Below, piece after piece: positions 1 through 9,447 of a stretch of DNA of 64,000 nucleotides. The position numbers were made by a program, and so were the translations under genes. A model generated the notes under the pieces. That model worked only from the letters and a program-made list of their open reading frames with translations, was not told the origin of the DNA and did no database searches. The stretch lies in assembly GCA_029264305.1 (NCBI GenBank), contig JARICA010000015.1, positions 1 through 64,000 on the forward strand. The letters run 5' to 3'. Positions within the stretch are counted from its first letter, which is position 1, and the number at the start of each line of letters is the position of its first letter. The stretch is from Faecalimonas sp. (GTDB lineage: Bacteria; Bacillota; Clostridia; Lachnospirales; Lachnospiraceae).

Positions 1-604
1 GATTAGATATGTATGACTCAGTTCCACCTTTTTCTACATTTGGTAAAAACTATACACGTCGTTTTAAAGATACAGATTTATTTGAACAAATCTTTGGACA
101 TATATTAGAGCAGTGCATGAAATATAAGCTACAACTAATAGTAAAAAAATGCGAAAACGAATTGCAGTGCAAGAAGCACTCTGGTATGAAGTCTGGTATG
201 AAGAAGAATTACAAAAAGAAATCAATGCAGATCACGACGTCATGGAAAAAAGCCATTCAAAAACAAAGAGGATGATAATTCACCTCCAACATCATCAGGT
301 GAAGGCCTAGTAGATAGCGATGATAAAAACATATCTGAAAATGCTAAAAATGTGAAAATCAAAAAAGCAAGTGTTACTGATCCAGAAAGTGGATGGTTTC
401 AGATATACTCAATATAAAGGAAAAGCGCTAATGAACATGAAAGCAGTGCTTACATTTGCATACATGAATTTAAAGAAGTTAGCAAAAATGATGGATAGAA
501 TGGACTTGAATAGTCAGTTTTTATTCAATGTTAAAAGTTTGTATGTGCAATTTTTCAAAAAACTAAAAATTTATCCCCAAAAAGAAAAGTGGCGTTGGAG
601 CTAA
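1..604 (+). pseudogene. Decayed IS1182-type transposase, 5' end outside window
   Basis: Translation in shifting frames gives recognisable pieces of an IS1182-family DDE transposase: STFGKNYTRRF and DLFEQIFGHILEQC (from about position 30), then after a frameshift RIAVQEALWYE (about 150-190), then TDPESGWF (about 375-400), and finally TQYKGKALMNMKAVLTF and AYMNLKKLAK (410-490), which resembles the C-terminus. TDPESGWF is joined almost directly to the C-terminal piece in another frame, so the catalytic middle is missing. Frameshifts plus an internal deletion make it non-functional. Family assignment rests on remembered motifs; I am fairly sure it is a transposase relic. Confidence 0.75.
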
Positions 605-613
605 CGCTCCAAC
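594..613. repeat. 8-bp inverted repeat at end of transposase relic
   Basis: GTTGGAGC, four-base loop, GCTCCAAC, overlapping the stop codon of the relic. It could be a small terminator or part of the insertion-sequence end; no T-tract follows on either strand. Confidence 0.4.
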
Positions 614-633
614 ACCAACTTTGTCTACGCTCT

Positions 634-664
634 GAATGGAGGAGATATCATATTTCCTCCATTC
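634..664. terminator. Hairpin just after the symporter stop codon
   Basis: GAATGGAGGA pairs with TCCTCCATTC (10 bp, 11-base loop), starting two bases beyond the stop of the minus-strand symporter gene. On the minus strand no T-tract follows, so it may act as a 3' stability hairpin rather than a strong intrinsic terminator. Confidence 0.45.
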
Positions 665-665
665 T

Positions 666-2042
666 TTATACTTTTCTCTCATAATCTTTCAACATATTTA
701 TCGCTTGTTTTGACATTGGAAGTAACACAATCATATTAAAAATCGTCATCAAGCCAACACCTACATCTCCTAAGTCCCATACAAATGTATATGTAGCTAA
801 ACCTCCAACAAATAACATTGCCAATGCTACGATTTTATAAAGCGTCTGGGAAGTCCAATTATCTCCAAACAAATATGCAACATTTGACCTTGCATAATAT
901 AGTACTCCGATAAATGTAGAAAAACTAAACAACACTAGCGTTACCGTAATAAAGATTACTCCGAATTCTCCTAGATGATGTTCCATTGCTTTTTGTAAAA
1001 ATTCCATTCCTACAAGCCCTTCCACTTTTGCCTGTGGTACTAAAAGCATAATCATTGCAGAACAACTGCAAATAACAATTGTATCAATAAAAACACCAAA
1101 CGCTTGCAAAAGTCCTGCTTTAGCTGGATGGCTTACATCTGCTGCCGCAGCTGCACAAGGTGCAGAACCACTTCCAGCTTCATTAGAAAAAAGTCCTCTT
1201 TTCACACCATTCATTAAAACTGCACCGAATCCACCTGCTACTATCTGACGGAATCCAAATGCTTCTGCAAAAATTCTACCAAAAACACTTGGAATCATTC
1301 CTATATTTTTCCCAATAATAAACAGTGTGATCAATAAATATCCACCTGCCATAATTGGGACAACAATATCTAATACTTTCACTGTCGCATTTTTTTTCAA
1401 AACAATAATTGCCGAAATCAAAACAAGTGCTATCGTCGTATAAATTGGAGGAATATGAAATGCATTTTCCATTGAAGTTGTTACAGAATTACTAATAACT
1501 TGACTAATTCCACACCAACACACCAATCCTGAAATTGCAAATAAAACAGCAATCAAACTATATCTTCTCTCTTTTCTTTGTGTCATATATGCATGTATAT
1601 AGTATGCCGGACCACCACGATATCCTTTATATAACGGATCTTTTTCTTTATACATTTGTGCCAATGTGGCTTCTATAAATGCTGTGGATGAACCAATCAA
1701 AGCAGAAAGCCACATCCAAAATACTGCACCTGCTCCACCTGCTGATATTGCTGCTACTACTCCAACTAGATTTCCCATTCCAACTCTAGTTGCTGTTGAT
1801 ACAATTAAGGCTTGTACACCCGAAATACTATTTTTTTGTGTTTCATTTTTCTGCTCTTTTACAATCTGAAAAATATGTGGAAACTTTCTCAATAAAATGA
1901 ATCTTGTTTTAATTGTGAAAAAGATTCCTACTGGAACTAATATCATTACCAACAAAGATAATCCTATAGAACTTCCACCTGGGAGTGGTATCGTAACCAA
2001 ATCCCCCCACATCAAATTATATAATGTACTAATTATTCTCAT
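666..2042 (-). CDS. Sodium:alanine (AGCS family) symporter
   Basis: A polytopic membrane protein of 458 residues, normal for AGCS/AlsT carriers that import alanine or glycine with Na+. Family-typical stretches include TRVGMGNLVGVVAAI, YRGGPAYYI near the first third, and GLFSNEAGSGSAP in the middle, which helps form the substrate/cation site. I chose the ATG at 2042 because AGAGGA lies eight bases upstream; an in-frame TTG 60 bases earlier has no comparable ribosome binding site. It appears monocistronic. The exact amino acid carried cannot be read from the sequence. Confidence 0.9.
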   Translation of the reverse strand: MRIISTLYNLMWGDLVTIPLPGGSSIGLSLLVMILVPVGIFFTIKTRFILLRKFPHIFQIVKEQKNETQKNSISGVQALIVSTATRVGMGNLVGVVAAISAGGAGAVFWMWLSALIGSSTAFIEATLAQMYKEKDPLYKGYRGGPAYYIHAYMTQRKERRYSLIAVLFAISGLVCWCGISQVISNSVTTSMENAFHIPPIYTTIALVLISAIIVLKKNATVKVLDIVVPIMAGGYLLITLFIIGKNIGMIPSVFGRIFAEAFGFRQIVAGGFGAVLMNGVKRGLFSNEAGSGSAPCAAAAADVSHPAKAGLLQAFGVFIDTIVICSCSAMIMLLVPQAKVEGLVGMEFLQKAMEHHLGEFGVIFITVTLVLFSFSTFIGVLYYARSNVAYLFGDNWTSQTLYKIVALAMLFVGGLATYTFVWDLGDVGVGLMTIFNMIVLLPMSKQAINMLKDYERKV

Positions 2043-2151
2043 ACTCAAATCCTCTTTCATTTTCTTCCAACTCATTATAACTTCATTTCTGCAATTCTTC
2101 AACGTTTTTATGCTTTAAACTGCAAAAGTTTTTGAAATGAAAGAGAATTTT

Positions 2152-3156
2152 TTACAAATCAAATGGATTTTCTAACAACGTTACCTCTTTTTTTGTTGCA
2201 TCTAACTGAACCATACATCCTATTGGCACAGTAAACATAGGGTGTGTATGACAACAATCAAATTCTGCCAATATCGGAAAATCTGCTTTTCCAATTACTT
2301 CCATTAAAATTTCATACGGCTTTCTTCCCGTCCCATTATCATCAAATTTTTCATGTTTTCCTAAAATCAATCCACCAATTCTATCAAACACTCCTGCTAA
2401 TTTTAATAGCGAAAAACTTCTCTCAATGGTACAAGCATCTTTCAATGAATCTTCAATAAAAAGAATATCTCCTTTTCGTATTTCTGGCATATATTCTGTT
2501 CCGAAAAATCCTTCTATCGTGTTCAGATTCCCTCCTATAATCCTGCCTATACAGTTCCCTTCATTCACACACACCCATTCATTATCTCTTTTTTCTTTAG
2601 AACGATCCTGAATACTCCAATCAATAAATTCATCTGTCCAATATCGAGGCTGTTGATAGGAAAATACATCTTCTTTGTGTTGAAGTAACTTTTCAAAATA
2701 TCCATATGTCATATCCACAAATGGAGGAAATTCTCCGAAAGATGCAGCCAATGCAGGTCCATAGAATGTTATCAATCCCGTCTTTGCATAAATTGCTAAT
2801 AACAATGCTGTCGTATCTGAATATCCAACAATCATTTTAGGATGTTTTTTCAAATAGGCATAGTCAATATAAGGTAAAATAGAATTTGTATTATTGCCAC
2901 CTATAGAGGACATCAAAATTTGCACGTCATCTCGATAAAGCAAATCATTAAATTCTTTTGCTCTTTCTAAAATGCTACCTGAACGATAAAAATCTCTCTT
3001 TTGAAATAATAATCCATCGATAACTTTATAGCCCTTTTCTTCTAAATATTTTTTCCCATTCATATAACGAATAGGTGTTGTACTTGATATAGGCGAAGAC
3101 GAAGAGAAAACACCTATTCCTATATTGTCCTCTACATTTAATTTTTTTACTTTCAC
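2152..3156 (-). CDS. S66 family (LD-carboxypeptidase/MccF-like) peptidase
   Basis: A cytoplasmic serine peptidase of 334 residues. S66 enzymes cleave the L,D bond of muropeptide tetrapeptides or, in MccF-like members, amide bonds of peptide-nucleotide antibiotics. The nucleophile elbow is GYSD in the first half; IEDS supplies the acid and CHTHP the histidine near the C-terminus, giving a complete Ser-Glu-His set. It starts with GTG, preceded by a strong GGAGGAAAAGG that overlaps the stop region of the upstream phospholipase-like gene (16-base gap), so the two are probably cotranscribed. The MccF-like layout suggests self-immunity or muropeptide recycling; I cannot choose between them. Confidence 0.85.
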   Translation of the reverse strand: MKVKKLNVEDNIGIGVFSSSSPISSTTPIRYMNGKKYLEEKGYKVIDGLLFQKRDFYRSGSILERAKEFNDLLYRDDVQILMSSIGGNNTNSILPYIDYAYLKKHPKMIVGYSDTTALLLAIYAKTGLITFYGPALAASFGEFPPFVDMTYGYFEKLLQHKEDVFSYQQPRYWTDEFIDWSIQDRSKEKRDNEWVCVNEGNCIGRIIGGNLNTIEGFFGTEYMPEIRKGDILFIEDSLKDACTIERSFSLLKLAGVFDRIGGLILGKHEKFDDNGTGRKPYEILMEVIGKADFPILAEFDCCHTHPMFTVPIGCMVQLDATKKEVTLLENPFDL

Positions 3157-3171
3157 TTCCTTTTCCTCCTC

Positions 3172-3960
3172 CTACTCAAAATCACGTTCAAACCGTTGGT
3201 CCAATATGCCTCCTTCCAAATATGCATCGAATTTTTGAATAAGGTATTCCGCTATTGGAACCGCATTCTTAAATCGCTCATACAACCCTTCATTGCTTTC
3301 TATACAATTTGGATTGTCCTCCACTTTAAATAAGTGTCCTTGAAGGGCATCGTATTGACCAACCAACTTCATCCCTTTATCTAAAATTGTTCTTTTCAAC
3401 TTTCCTGGCGCTACAAGAATACTTTTATATTTTCGCATAGACTTTAGCGCTTTATACACTTCCTTTGGTTCCACACCTTCATAAAATTTCGCTACACAAT
3501 TTGCTGTATCCTTATCCGTTGGAAATGTTTTCCCTACTGGATAGGAAAGTGGATCTTCCCCATTTTTTCGCATTAAAAACTTCTCAAATTCACTTTCCAA
3601 TTCTACATGACCAATTCCTGTTCTCTTCATTTCTTCTGCAACAAATGGATGGCACTCACTATCTAAAGCAAAATGGCAAATAAATCCAAGAATATATGCA
3701 TACTCTGGTGATTCTGTTCCATTCTCCCAAATCACCTTTCGTGCATATTCCAGAAATTCTGATGCTGGTCTTTCATGTATCTGAAATCCTATCTGACTAA
3801 TTGGATTTGGTGATAAAGGCTTATAAAAAAATAAATAATCTGGTCCATGTAACCCTATTCTAAATTGTCTTAAGTTTTTCAATAAAAACGCTCTTTTCTT
3901 TACATCAAGTTTTTGTAAAACACGATTTCCAAATTGGTTATGTGCATAAAGTGCTGGCAT
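3172..3960 (-). CDS. Zinc-dependent phospholipase C-like protein
   Basis: 262 residues resembling the zinc-dependent phospholipase C fold (PF00882). Candidate metal ligands are spread as in that family: an N-terminal His (MPALYAHNQFG), HGPDYLF around residue 40, CHFALDSECHPFV around 112-124 and a following GHVELE. There is no signal peptide, unlike classical secreted alpha-toxin enzymes, so it is probably a cytoplasmic hydrolase of unknown substrate. AGGAGGGATTGTT precedes the ATG. It lies 18 bases downstream of the CcdA-TlpA gene and 16 bases upstream of the S66 peptidase gene, forming a likely three-gene operon. Confidence 0.8.
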   Translation of the reverse strand: MPALYAHNQFGNRVLQKLDVKKRAFLLKNLRQFRIGLHGPDYLFFYKPLSPNPISQIGFQIHERPASEFLEYARKVIWENGTESPEYAYILGFICHFALDSECHPFVAEEMKRTGIGHVELESEFEKFLMRKNGEDPLSYPVGKTFPTDKDTANCVAKFYEGVEPKEVYKALKSMRKYKSILVAPGKLKRTILDKGMKLVGQYDALQGHLFKVEDNPNCIESNEGLYERFKNAVPIAEYLIQKFDAYLEGGILDQRFERDFE

Positions 3961-3978
3961 AACAATCCCTCCTAACTT

Positions 3979-5226
3979 TTATTCACGTTTCCCCTCTATT
4001 GTTTGACGAATAATACTTTTCATCATATCTTCTGATAACTGTCCACTTACATATCCAAAAACCTTTCCTTCCTTATCAATCATAAATGTTGTCGGATAAG
4101 AAGATATTCCATATTGCATAAATAATTCCCCTGTTGTATCCATAAGAACAGGATAAGTATATCCATTTTCCTTCATAAATGCCTTAATTCCTTCTTCATC
4201 TGTCTCATTCCCAAAATTCGGAGCAGCAACACCTAAAATAGCTACTTCTCCATCATCGCCATAAGATTCATAAAGTTTCTGTATATGTGGCATTTCTGCT
4301 TTACATGGCGGACACCATGTAGCCCAAAAATTCAAGAAAATTGTTTTCCCCTTATAATCTGATAAAGAGTGTTTTTTTCCATATTGATCATACAGAGTAA
4401 AATCAATAGCAGACATCTCATCTTCTTTTTCATCTTCTTTTTCTTTCGATTTCTCTTCGGATGCCTTCTCCGATTTCTTTACTTCCGACTTAGAAGTTGT
4501 TCCTGATAAATATCCAGTAAATGCATTCATTTTCCCTGTAAACATCAACAATCCCATAAGGACCATTAATATTCCACCTATTTTCACTGTATATTTCACT
4601 ACATTCATATGATTTTTAAAAAATTCTAGGACAGTAGTTGTAAATAATCCCACTACTAAAAAAGGAAGAACAAACCCAATCGTATAAACACCAATCAATG
4701 CTAATCCAGCCCACTTTGTTGTCGCAGATGCTGCCATTAAAAGTACACTAGCAAGTGCTGGACCAACACATGGTGTCCATGCAAAACTAAACGAAAATCC
4801 CATAATAAACGCAACGATTGGAGACATTGCAAGAACATCTGCCTTCATTGGCAATCTTCGTTCCTTTCCAAGTAAAGAACTCTTTCCAAAAACACCTAAT
4901 TGATACAATCCAAATCCTACAACAAGAACGCCTCCAATTCTTGCAAAAATCAGCTGATTCTCTTTGAAAAAACTTCCAAATGCAGAAACACCTAATCCCA
5001 AAACGACAAAAGTAAAACTAATTCCCAAAACGAAAAACAACGTATGAAGCATTACTTTACTCTTTTTAAAATGTATCTTCCCATCCTTTCCTTTTACTCC
5101 CGTTCCTCCGGATAAATAACTAATATAAATCGGTATTAACGGCAATACACATGGCGAAAAGAAACTCAATAATCCTTGAAAAAACACCGTAACTATTGGT
5201 ACACTTACGTCAAATGAAAATCCCAT
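3979..5226 (-). CDS. CcdA-TlpA fusion: membrane electron relay plus thioredoxin-like domain
   Basis: 415 residues. The N-terminal about 240 residues are a CcdA/DsbD-type membrane domain of six or more helices with the two conserved cysteines in FSPCVLPLIPIY and WTPCVGPAL. A charged Lys/Glu/Ser linker (about 245-270) leads to a C-terminal TlpA/ResA-like redoxin with NFWATWCPPCKAEMP and a cis-Pro SSYPTTF. The protein would take electrons from cytoplasmic thioredoxin and reduce disulfides or methionine sulfoxide outside the membrane. AAGGAG precedes the ATG, and a consensus promoter lies just upstream at 5266-5294. The gene heads the operon with the phospholipase-like and S66 genes. Confidence 0.88.
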   Translation of the reverse strand: MGFSFDVSVPIVTVFFQGLLSFFSPCVLPLIPIYISYLSGGTGVKGKDGKIHFKKSKVMLHTLFFVLGISFTFVVLGLGVSAFGSFFKENQLIFARIGGVLVVGFGLYQLGVFGKSSLLGKERRLPMKADVLAMSPIVAFIMGFSFSFAWTPCVGPALASVLLMAASATTKWAGLALIGVYTIGFVLPFLVVGLFTTTVLEFFKNHMNVVKYTVKIGGILMVLMGLLMFTGKMNAFTGYLSGTTSKSEVKKSEKASEEKSKEKEDEKEDEMSAIDFTLYDQYGKKHSLSDYKGKTIFLNFWATWCPPCKAEMPHIQKLYESYGDDGEVAILGVAAPNFGNETDEEGIKAFMKENGYTYPVLMDTTGELFMQYGISSYPTTFMIDKEGKVFGYVSGQLSEDMMKSIIRQTIEGKRE

Positions 5227-5265
5227 ATATCTTCTCCTTTTTTCTTTAATTAATTTGTTTTGAAT

Positions 5266-5294
5266 AGAATAAAATATATACAGAAAAGTGTCAA
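5266..5294 (-). promoter_or_regulatory. Consensus promoter for the CcdA-TlpA operon
   Basis: On the minus strand TTGACA (5294-5289), a 17-base spacer and TATTCT (5271-5266), about 40 bases upstream of the start codon. Near-perfect housekeeping sigma promoter. Confidence 0.75.
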
Positions 5295-5305
5295 TGGGCG
5301 AATTA

Positions 5306-5352
5306 ACAAAAAAGACTATTGCTATAAGTATTTCTTATTCGCAATAGTCTTT
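5306..5352 (-). terminator. Intrinsic terminator of lnbX
   Basis: AAAGACTATTGC (5311-5322) pairs with GCAATAGTCTTT (5341-5352); reading the minus strand the stem is followed by a T-tract. It lies 15 bases after the lnbX stop and isolates lnbX from the CcdA-TlpA operon. Confidence 0.85.
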
Positions 5353-5366
5353 ATTCCGTTTATTTC

Positions 5367-8300
5367 TTATTTATTCTTTTTTCTTTTCATTTCTAAGAAA
5401 ATAACTACTCCAAGTGCCATAAATGACATAACCAAAAGTGGCAAAACAGGAGATACATCTGCTGTTTTTACAACCTCATTTTGTGTTTGTGGTTTTGTCT
5501 GTTGTGTGTTTTCTGTATGAGGCTTACTTGGCTTTTCTGGTTTACTTGGCTTTTCTGATTCCTCTGGTTTTTCTGGTTTACTTGGCTTTTCTGGTTCCTC
5601 CGGTTTTTCTGGTTTTTCTGGTTTTTCTGGTGTAGGTTCTACATATTCTGCTGCACCGATATCCGTTTTACCATCGCTTAACTTTGTACCAAAGTAATCT
5701 TTTCCACCATTATTTTCGATATGAATTCCCGCATCAATCGCTGGAGAGTTTTTCTGTAATTGGTAACCTTTTAAACTATCAATTCCTTTACTACCAGTAC
5801 CTTCTGCTACAAACATAGGATCTTCTTGTATAACTGTTTCATCATTAGATGGAACTGCATCAAATCCAACAAAAATATTTCTTTCGTAATCAATTTCTTG
5901 TTCATTAAAGTTTGATGCTTTCATTTTTCCTCTATTTACAATAATATTGTTCCAGAATTTTGCTTCGCTCTTTCCACCAGTATATCCGTTTTTCAACCAT
6001 TCTCTTTCTACACTATTGTCTAAATAAATAGTATTGTTGTAAGCCATACTTCCTTCATGACCTGGTCTCCAGTCAATTACTCCATGTTTGGCTCCATCAT
6101 TCTGGCTGATATTATAACGGTAAATTCCATTAAATCCTCTTAAAGTTGCTGTACAACACCACATAAATATTCCACCTGCATTATTATGTAAATAATTGTA
6201 CTGTACTAAAGTATTTTTATTTAAAGCATCAATTTCTATTCCCTGTCCATCTCCAGCTCCTAAAAGTGCGTCTGCAGGTGATGCTTCATATACTTCATTG
6301 TATTCAAATACAACATTATCTGAATTCCAGTTGAATAAACCAACTCCATACCAACAATTTAATACTGTACGATATACTGTGTTATGATCTACAATTACAT
6401 CTTTACATCCATCTACAATTGTTCCATCTCCGTCAATATTATAAATTGTATTATTACTCAAACGGAAATTTTCATATGGTTTCCATGCTCCTTTTCCAAC
6501 ATAATCAAAACGTCCATATTTATTCCATTCAGCACCTTCTCTTGTTGTCCAAGGAGAAATGAAGTTGATTCCAGATCTTCCCAAATCATACATTTCACAA
6601 TTTGTAACACTAATATCATGAACAGCAGTTCTTACACGTTTAGATGCATCCGTAAGGTTTGTATTGACTGTCATAATAATACCACCAGATGATTTTCCGT
6701 CATTATCATTAGGTCCTCTAAAACCGTGAATTGTTAAATTATCAAATTTAAAGTAATGTAAATCTCCAGCATCTTCTGCCGAAACATTAATTCCTCTACG
6801 GAAAATTCTAGTTTGAGCATTTTGACTATATGTTGGATCATAAAGCTCTAAATCTCTTACTTCCCAATATTCTTGGTTGAAAAATGTAATAATATTATTT
6901 ACTGTAGGTGAAGAAACCACTTTATTTGCAATATTCATATGAGATATTTTCCAGTCTTTTCCTGGTTTGAAAAGAGGTTTTGCTCCTTCTCCATAGCTTG
7001 CAATCACAATAGGAGCTCCTTCTACACCTGATCCCTGTGGTTTTAATGCCCCTGTCCATTCTTCTCCTGCTTTAAATAAGATTTGATCTCCTGGCTGGAA
7101 TGTTTCTTTGTTTACTCTATCAATACTTTTCCATGCTTTTTCAGGACTTGTACCATCATTTGAATCTTTACCCTTTGTTGCATCTACATAATATTTTACG
7201 CCACTTCCAAGTTTTACAACAAATTGTGCTGTCTTTTCAACATTTTTATAAGTTAATTTTACAGTTACTTTTTTTTCATTCACTGCACTTGAAATTTTCT
7301 CAAATGTTAAAGATACATTCTTATTGGCTTTGTCATATGTAAATTCTTTGATATCTGCTTTAGTAAATACACCTTCATTTACTTTATATTCTAAAGAAAA
7401 ATCTTTTTTCGCAGGTGCTACTGTTGGAACTACATCTAAATTTCCAATTACTTTCCCGTTTTCTGCTGATATTCCTACTAATTTTGCTTCTGTAACGGCT
7501 TCTCCAGATGGTGCTACTGTAAAATCAACTTCTAATGGCTGTTTCTTAGGTTTATAAGTTGCTGTTACAGTAATTTTTTGTTCAACAGGTTGCTTTGCAA
7601 TTGGTGCAAATTTCATTGTTAATGTTTTTCCATTTACATTTTCTTCTGTAATTTCTAATTTTTCTACCTTTTCACTGTCCAATGAAGATGTATAAGAAAA
7701 ATCAAAATCACTTGCACTAATTTTCCCTGTATAATCTTCGTTATACTTTGCAGTTAACATTCCATTTTCTACACTAAGACTTTTTAAATCACTTGAGATT
7801 GTAAAAGACCAATCATCCACATAAATCTTTCCTGCATTTGCTCTTTCTACCCAGATTGCTGTTCTAGTATTTTTTCCTGTGCTATCTCCAGTGTAAACAA
7901 ATTCTACTTCATACTTTTTATAGTCTGAAGATGTAATCTGAACTTTCTTTTCACTTCCACCATATGATTTCACACATAAATATGCTTTTGTTCCATTTGG
8001 ATTTGTATTTTTTGCCCATACGGAAACTTTATAAGTTGCCCCTTTTTGCAAATTCGGTATATCCTGTTCTAATGCATCATTTGTTTTTTCTAAAGATGCT
8101 GCCCATTCCCCTGCATGTGCATTCCCTTTTTCTTTTTTTACAGAATCTTGAAAATTAAACCAATTTCCTACTTTATTATTTTGATTTTGTTCTGAATGTT
8201 CTGTAAAAGGTTTGTCCTCCTCAAAAGTTGGATTCTTTAACAAATTTTCATTTGTTACCGTAGATGCAGCTTTCACTTTTCCTGCACTTAGATTTCCCGG

Positions 8301-8381
8301 TGTTATTTCCGGAAACATCGTTACTGTCATTGCTGTTGCTAATGCAATCGCAATAAGACGTTTTACTTTTTTCCCTTTCAT
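5367..8381 (-). CDS. lnbX: Lacto-N-biosidase-like GH136 glycosidase, cell-wall anchored
   Basis: 1004 residues: signal peptide (about 1-39), a jelly-roll carbohydrate-binding-like domain (about 45-197, ENLLKNPTFEED onward), two Ig-like domains (about 198-392), a right-handed beta-helix (about 396-925, beginning YYVDATKGKDSNDGT), a Pro/Glu/Lys repeat linker (928-972), a KTAD sorting-like motif, a hydrophobic helix and a KRKK tail. The helix carries GDGQGIEID, giving Asp711 and Asp718 seven residues apart, the spacing I recall for the catalytic pair of Bifidobacterium longum LnbX. The predicted reaction is release of lacto-N-biose (Gal-beta-1,3-GlcNAc) from milk or mucin-type glycans. The adjacent upstream lnbY-like chaperone gene strongly supports the GH136 call; another beta-helix glycosidase family is the main alternative. 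Confidence 0.82.
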   Translation of the reverse strand: MKGKKVKRLIAIALATAMTVTMFPEITPGNLSAGKVKAASTVTNENLLKNPTFEEDKPFTEHSEQNQNNKVGNWFNFQDSVKKEKGNAHAGEWAASLEKTNDALEQDIPNLQKGATYKVSVWAKNTNPNGTKAYLCVKSYGGSEKKVQITSSDYKKYEVEFVYTGDSTGKNTRTAIWVERANAGKIYVDDWSFTISSDLKSLSVENGMLTAKYNEDYTGKISASDFDFSYTSSLDSEKVEKLEITEENVNGKTLTMKFAPIAKQPVEQKITVTATYKPKKQPLEVDFTVAPSGEAVTEAKLVGISAENGKVIGNLDVVPTVAPAKKDFSLEYKVNEGVFTKADIKEFTYDKANKNVSLTFEKISSAVNEKKVTVKLTYKNVEKTAQFVVKLGSGVKYYVDATKGKDSNDGTSPEKAWKSIDRVNKETFQPGDQILFKAGEEWTGALKPQGSGVEGAPIVIASYGEGAKPLFKPGKDWKISHMNIANKVVSSPTVNNIITFFNQEYWEVRDLELYDPTYSQNAQTRIFRRGINVSAEDAGDLHYFKFDNLTIHGFRGPNDNDGKSSGGIIMTVNTNLTDASKRVRTAVHDISVTNCEMYDLGRSGINFISPWTTREGAEWNKYGRFDYVGKGAWKPYENFRLSNNTIYNIDGDGTIVDGCKDVIVDHNTVYRTVLNCWYGVGLFNWNSDNVVFEYNEVYEASPADALLGAGDGQGIEIDALNKNTLVQYNYLHNNAGGIFMWCCTATLRGFNGIYRYNISQNDGAKHGVIDWRPGHEGSMAYNNTIYLDNSVEREWLKNGYTGGKSEAKFWNNIIVNRGKMKASNFNEQEIDYERNIFVGFDAVPSNDETVIQEDPMFVAEGTGSKGIDSLKGYQLQKNSPAIDAGIHIENNGGKDYFGTKLSDGKTDIGAAEYVEPTPEKPEKPEKPEEPEKPSKPEKPEESEKPSKPEKPSKPHTENTQQTKPQTQNEVVKTADVSPVLPLLVMSFMALGVVIFLEMKRKKNK

Positions 8382-8441
8382 AATTTTCCTCCTTTTTATC
8401 TTTTATCCTAAATCAAAAATAGTTTGAATTCTATTTTTGTT

Positions 8442-9254
8442 TTATTCATACTCAAGTATATTTTCTTTCTTAAATTCCTCAGTCAATTTATCATAATAAA
8501 CCGTTGCAACATAATTTTTAATTATTTCCACTTTATTTTCCTCAAACTTTGGGTTTTTCATTGTTTTTCTTATAATTTTCCCTTGGATTGTATCACCTTC
8601 TTTTTCAATAGAAAATACATCTCCTTCTTTGCCTTCATATAAATATGTAAATAACTGACTATCTATTTTTTCTAATGTAGGAAAATCTTTCCATGTCACA
8701 GTTTTCTTTTCTTGACCAAGTTGATATTCCACAGAATCAATTCTTTTAAATTTAACCTGATTTTCTTTCCAATATTCTTTTGCCTTTTTCTCTAATTTTT
8801 CATCACTACTTTTTACTATCTGATCAATAACAGAAAGCCTTACATTACTTAACTGATATTGTAAATACCCGTCTAATTTGTATTCTAATATGCCATAAAC
8901 TACTTCTCCAGCTTCATGTTTTGCCTTTCGCTGTTGATTTTCTGTCTCCATTTTCATTTTCAAATATTCATATGAATATGGTTCACAAACTCCATACTTT
9001 TGTCCAAGTGCATATTGTGCATAGACACTCTCTGCATATTCTTTTGTTAATTTTTCCAGTTTTTTCTTGTCTTTCCCTTTATAATCTTTTTGTACAATTT
9101 CACAATAAAAATTATATTCTTCTTGAGATATCGTTGTTACCACTTGAGAAGCATCTTCTTTTTCTTCTTGCTTCATTTTTTGACTTATAACCAAAATACC
9201 AATCATAATAATGATAATACAAGTACTTATTACCAACATTTTTTTCTTTTTCAA
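8442..9254 (-). CDS. lnbY: LnbY-like membrane-anchored folding factor for the GH136 enzyme
   Basis: 270 residues with an N-terminal membrane anchor (about 5-24) followed by a soluble, highly charged, mostly helical extracellular part that looks SurA/PpiC-like in its helical region (ISQEEYNFYCE onward). In GH136 systems a separate or fused LnbY chaperone is needed to fold the beta-helix enzyme, and the gene sits directly beside it, as here (60-base gap, same strand). I infer the role from that arrangement plus architecture; sequence alone does not prove it. Start: TTG with AGGAG eight bases upstream; the first in-frame ATG is five codons later and is worse placed. A TATGAT -10 box lies at 9293-9298 without a good -35, which would suit activator control by the divergent AraC gene. 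Confidence 0.7.
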   Translation of the reverse strand: MKKKKMLVISTCIIIIMIGILVISQKMKQEEKEDASQVVTTISQEEYNFYCEIVQKDYKGKDKKKLEKLTKEYAESVYAQYALGQKYGVCEPYSYEYLKMKMETENQQRKAKHEAGEVVYGILEYKLDGYLQYQLSNVRLSVIDQIVKSSDEKLEKKAKEYWKENQVKFKRIDSVEYQLGQEKKTVTWKDFPTLEKIDSQLFTYLYEGKEGDVFSIEKEGDTIQGKIIRKTMKNPKFEENKVEIIKNYVATVYYDKLTEEFKKENILEYE

Positions 9255-9447
9255 TCTATTTTCTCCTAATCACTTTCTTTGTTTATACTTCTATCATATC
9301 ATTTCTTTTCAAAAAATGCTTGTATATATGTACCATAAGTTTTCTTCTTTTTGTATAATTCGGAACTTCCTTCTTTACATTGCCATTTTTTCTTTATATA
9401 CTGTAGATAGAAAAATCGCCAGTTTCATGGCAGAAAAGAGGTCTACA
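9255..9447. promoter_or_regulatory. Divergent control region between lnbY and the AraC gene
   Basis: 193 bases holding the lnbY ribosome binding site and a candidate minus-strand -10 (TATGAT, 9298-9293) lacking a recognisable -35, plus the AAGAGG ribosome binding site of the AraC gene at 9436-9441. No clear operator repeat is visible. Confidence 0.4.

Noticed and set aside
5520-5640. Short tandem repeats with regular spacing, possible CRISPR-like or satellite array
   Set aside because: They encode the Pro-Glu-Lys linker of the lnbX product in frame; spacing and divergence follow codons, and there are no spacers.
9211-9447. Upstream extension of the AraC regulator
   Set aside because: The frame is open but Phe/Tyr-rich, overlaps the divergent promoter and lnbY start, and a better start with AAGAGG lies at 9448.
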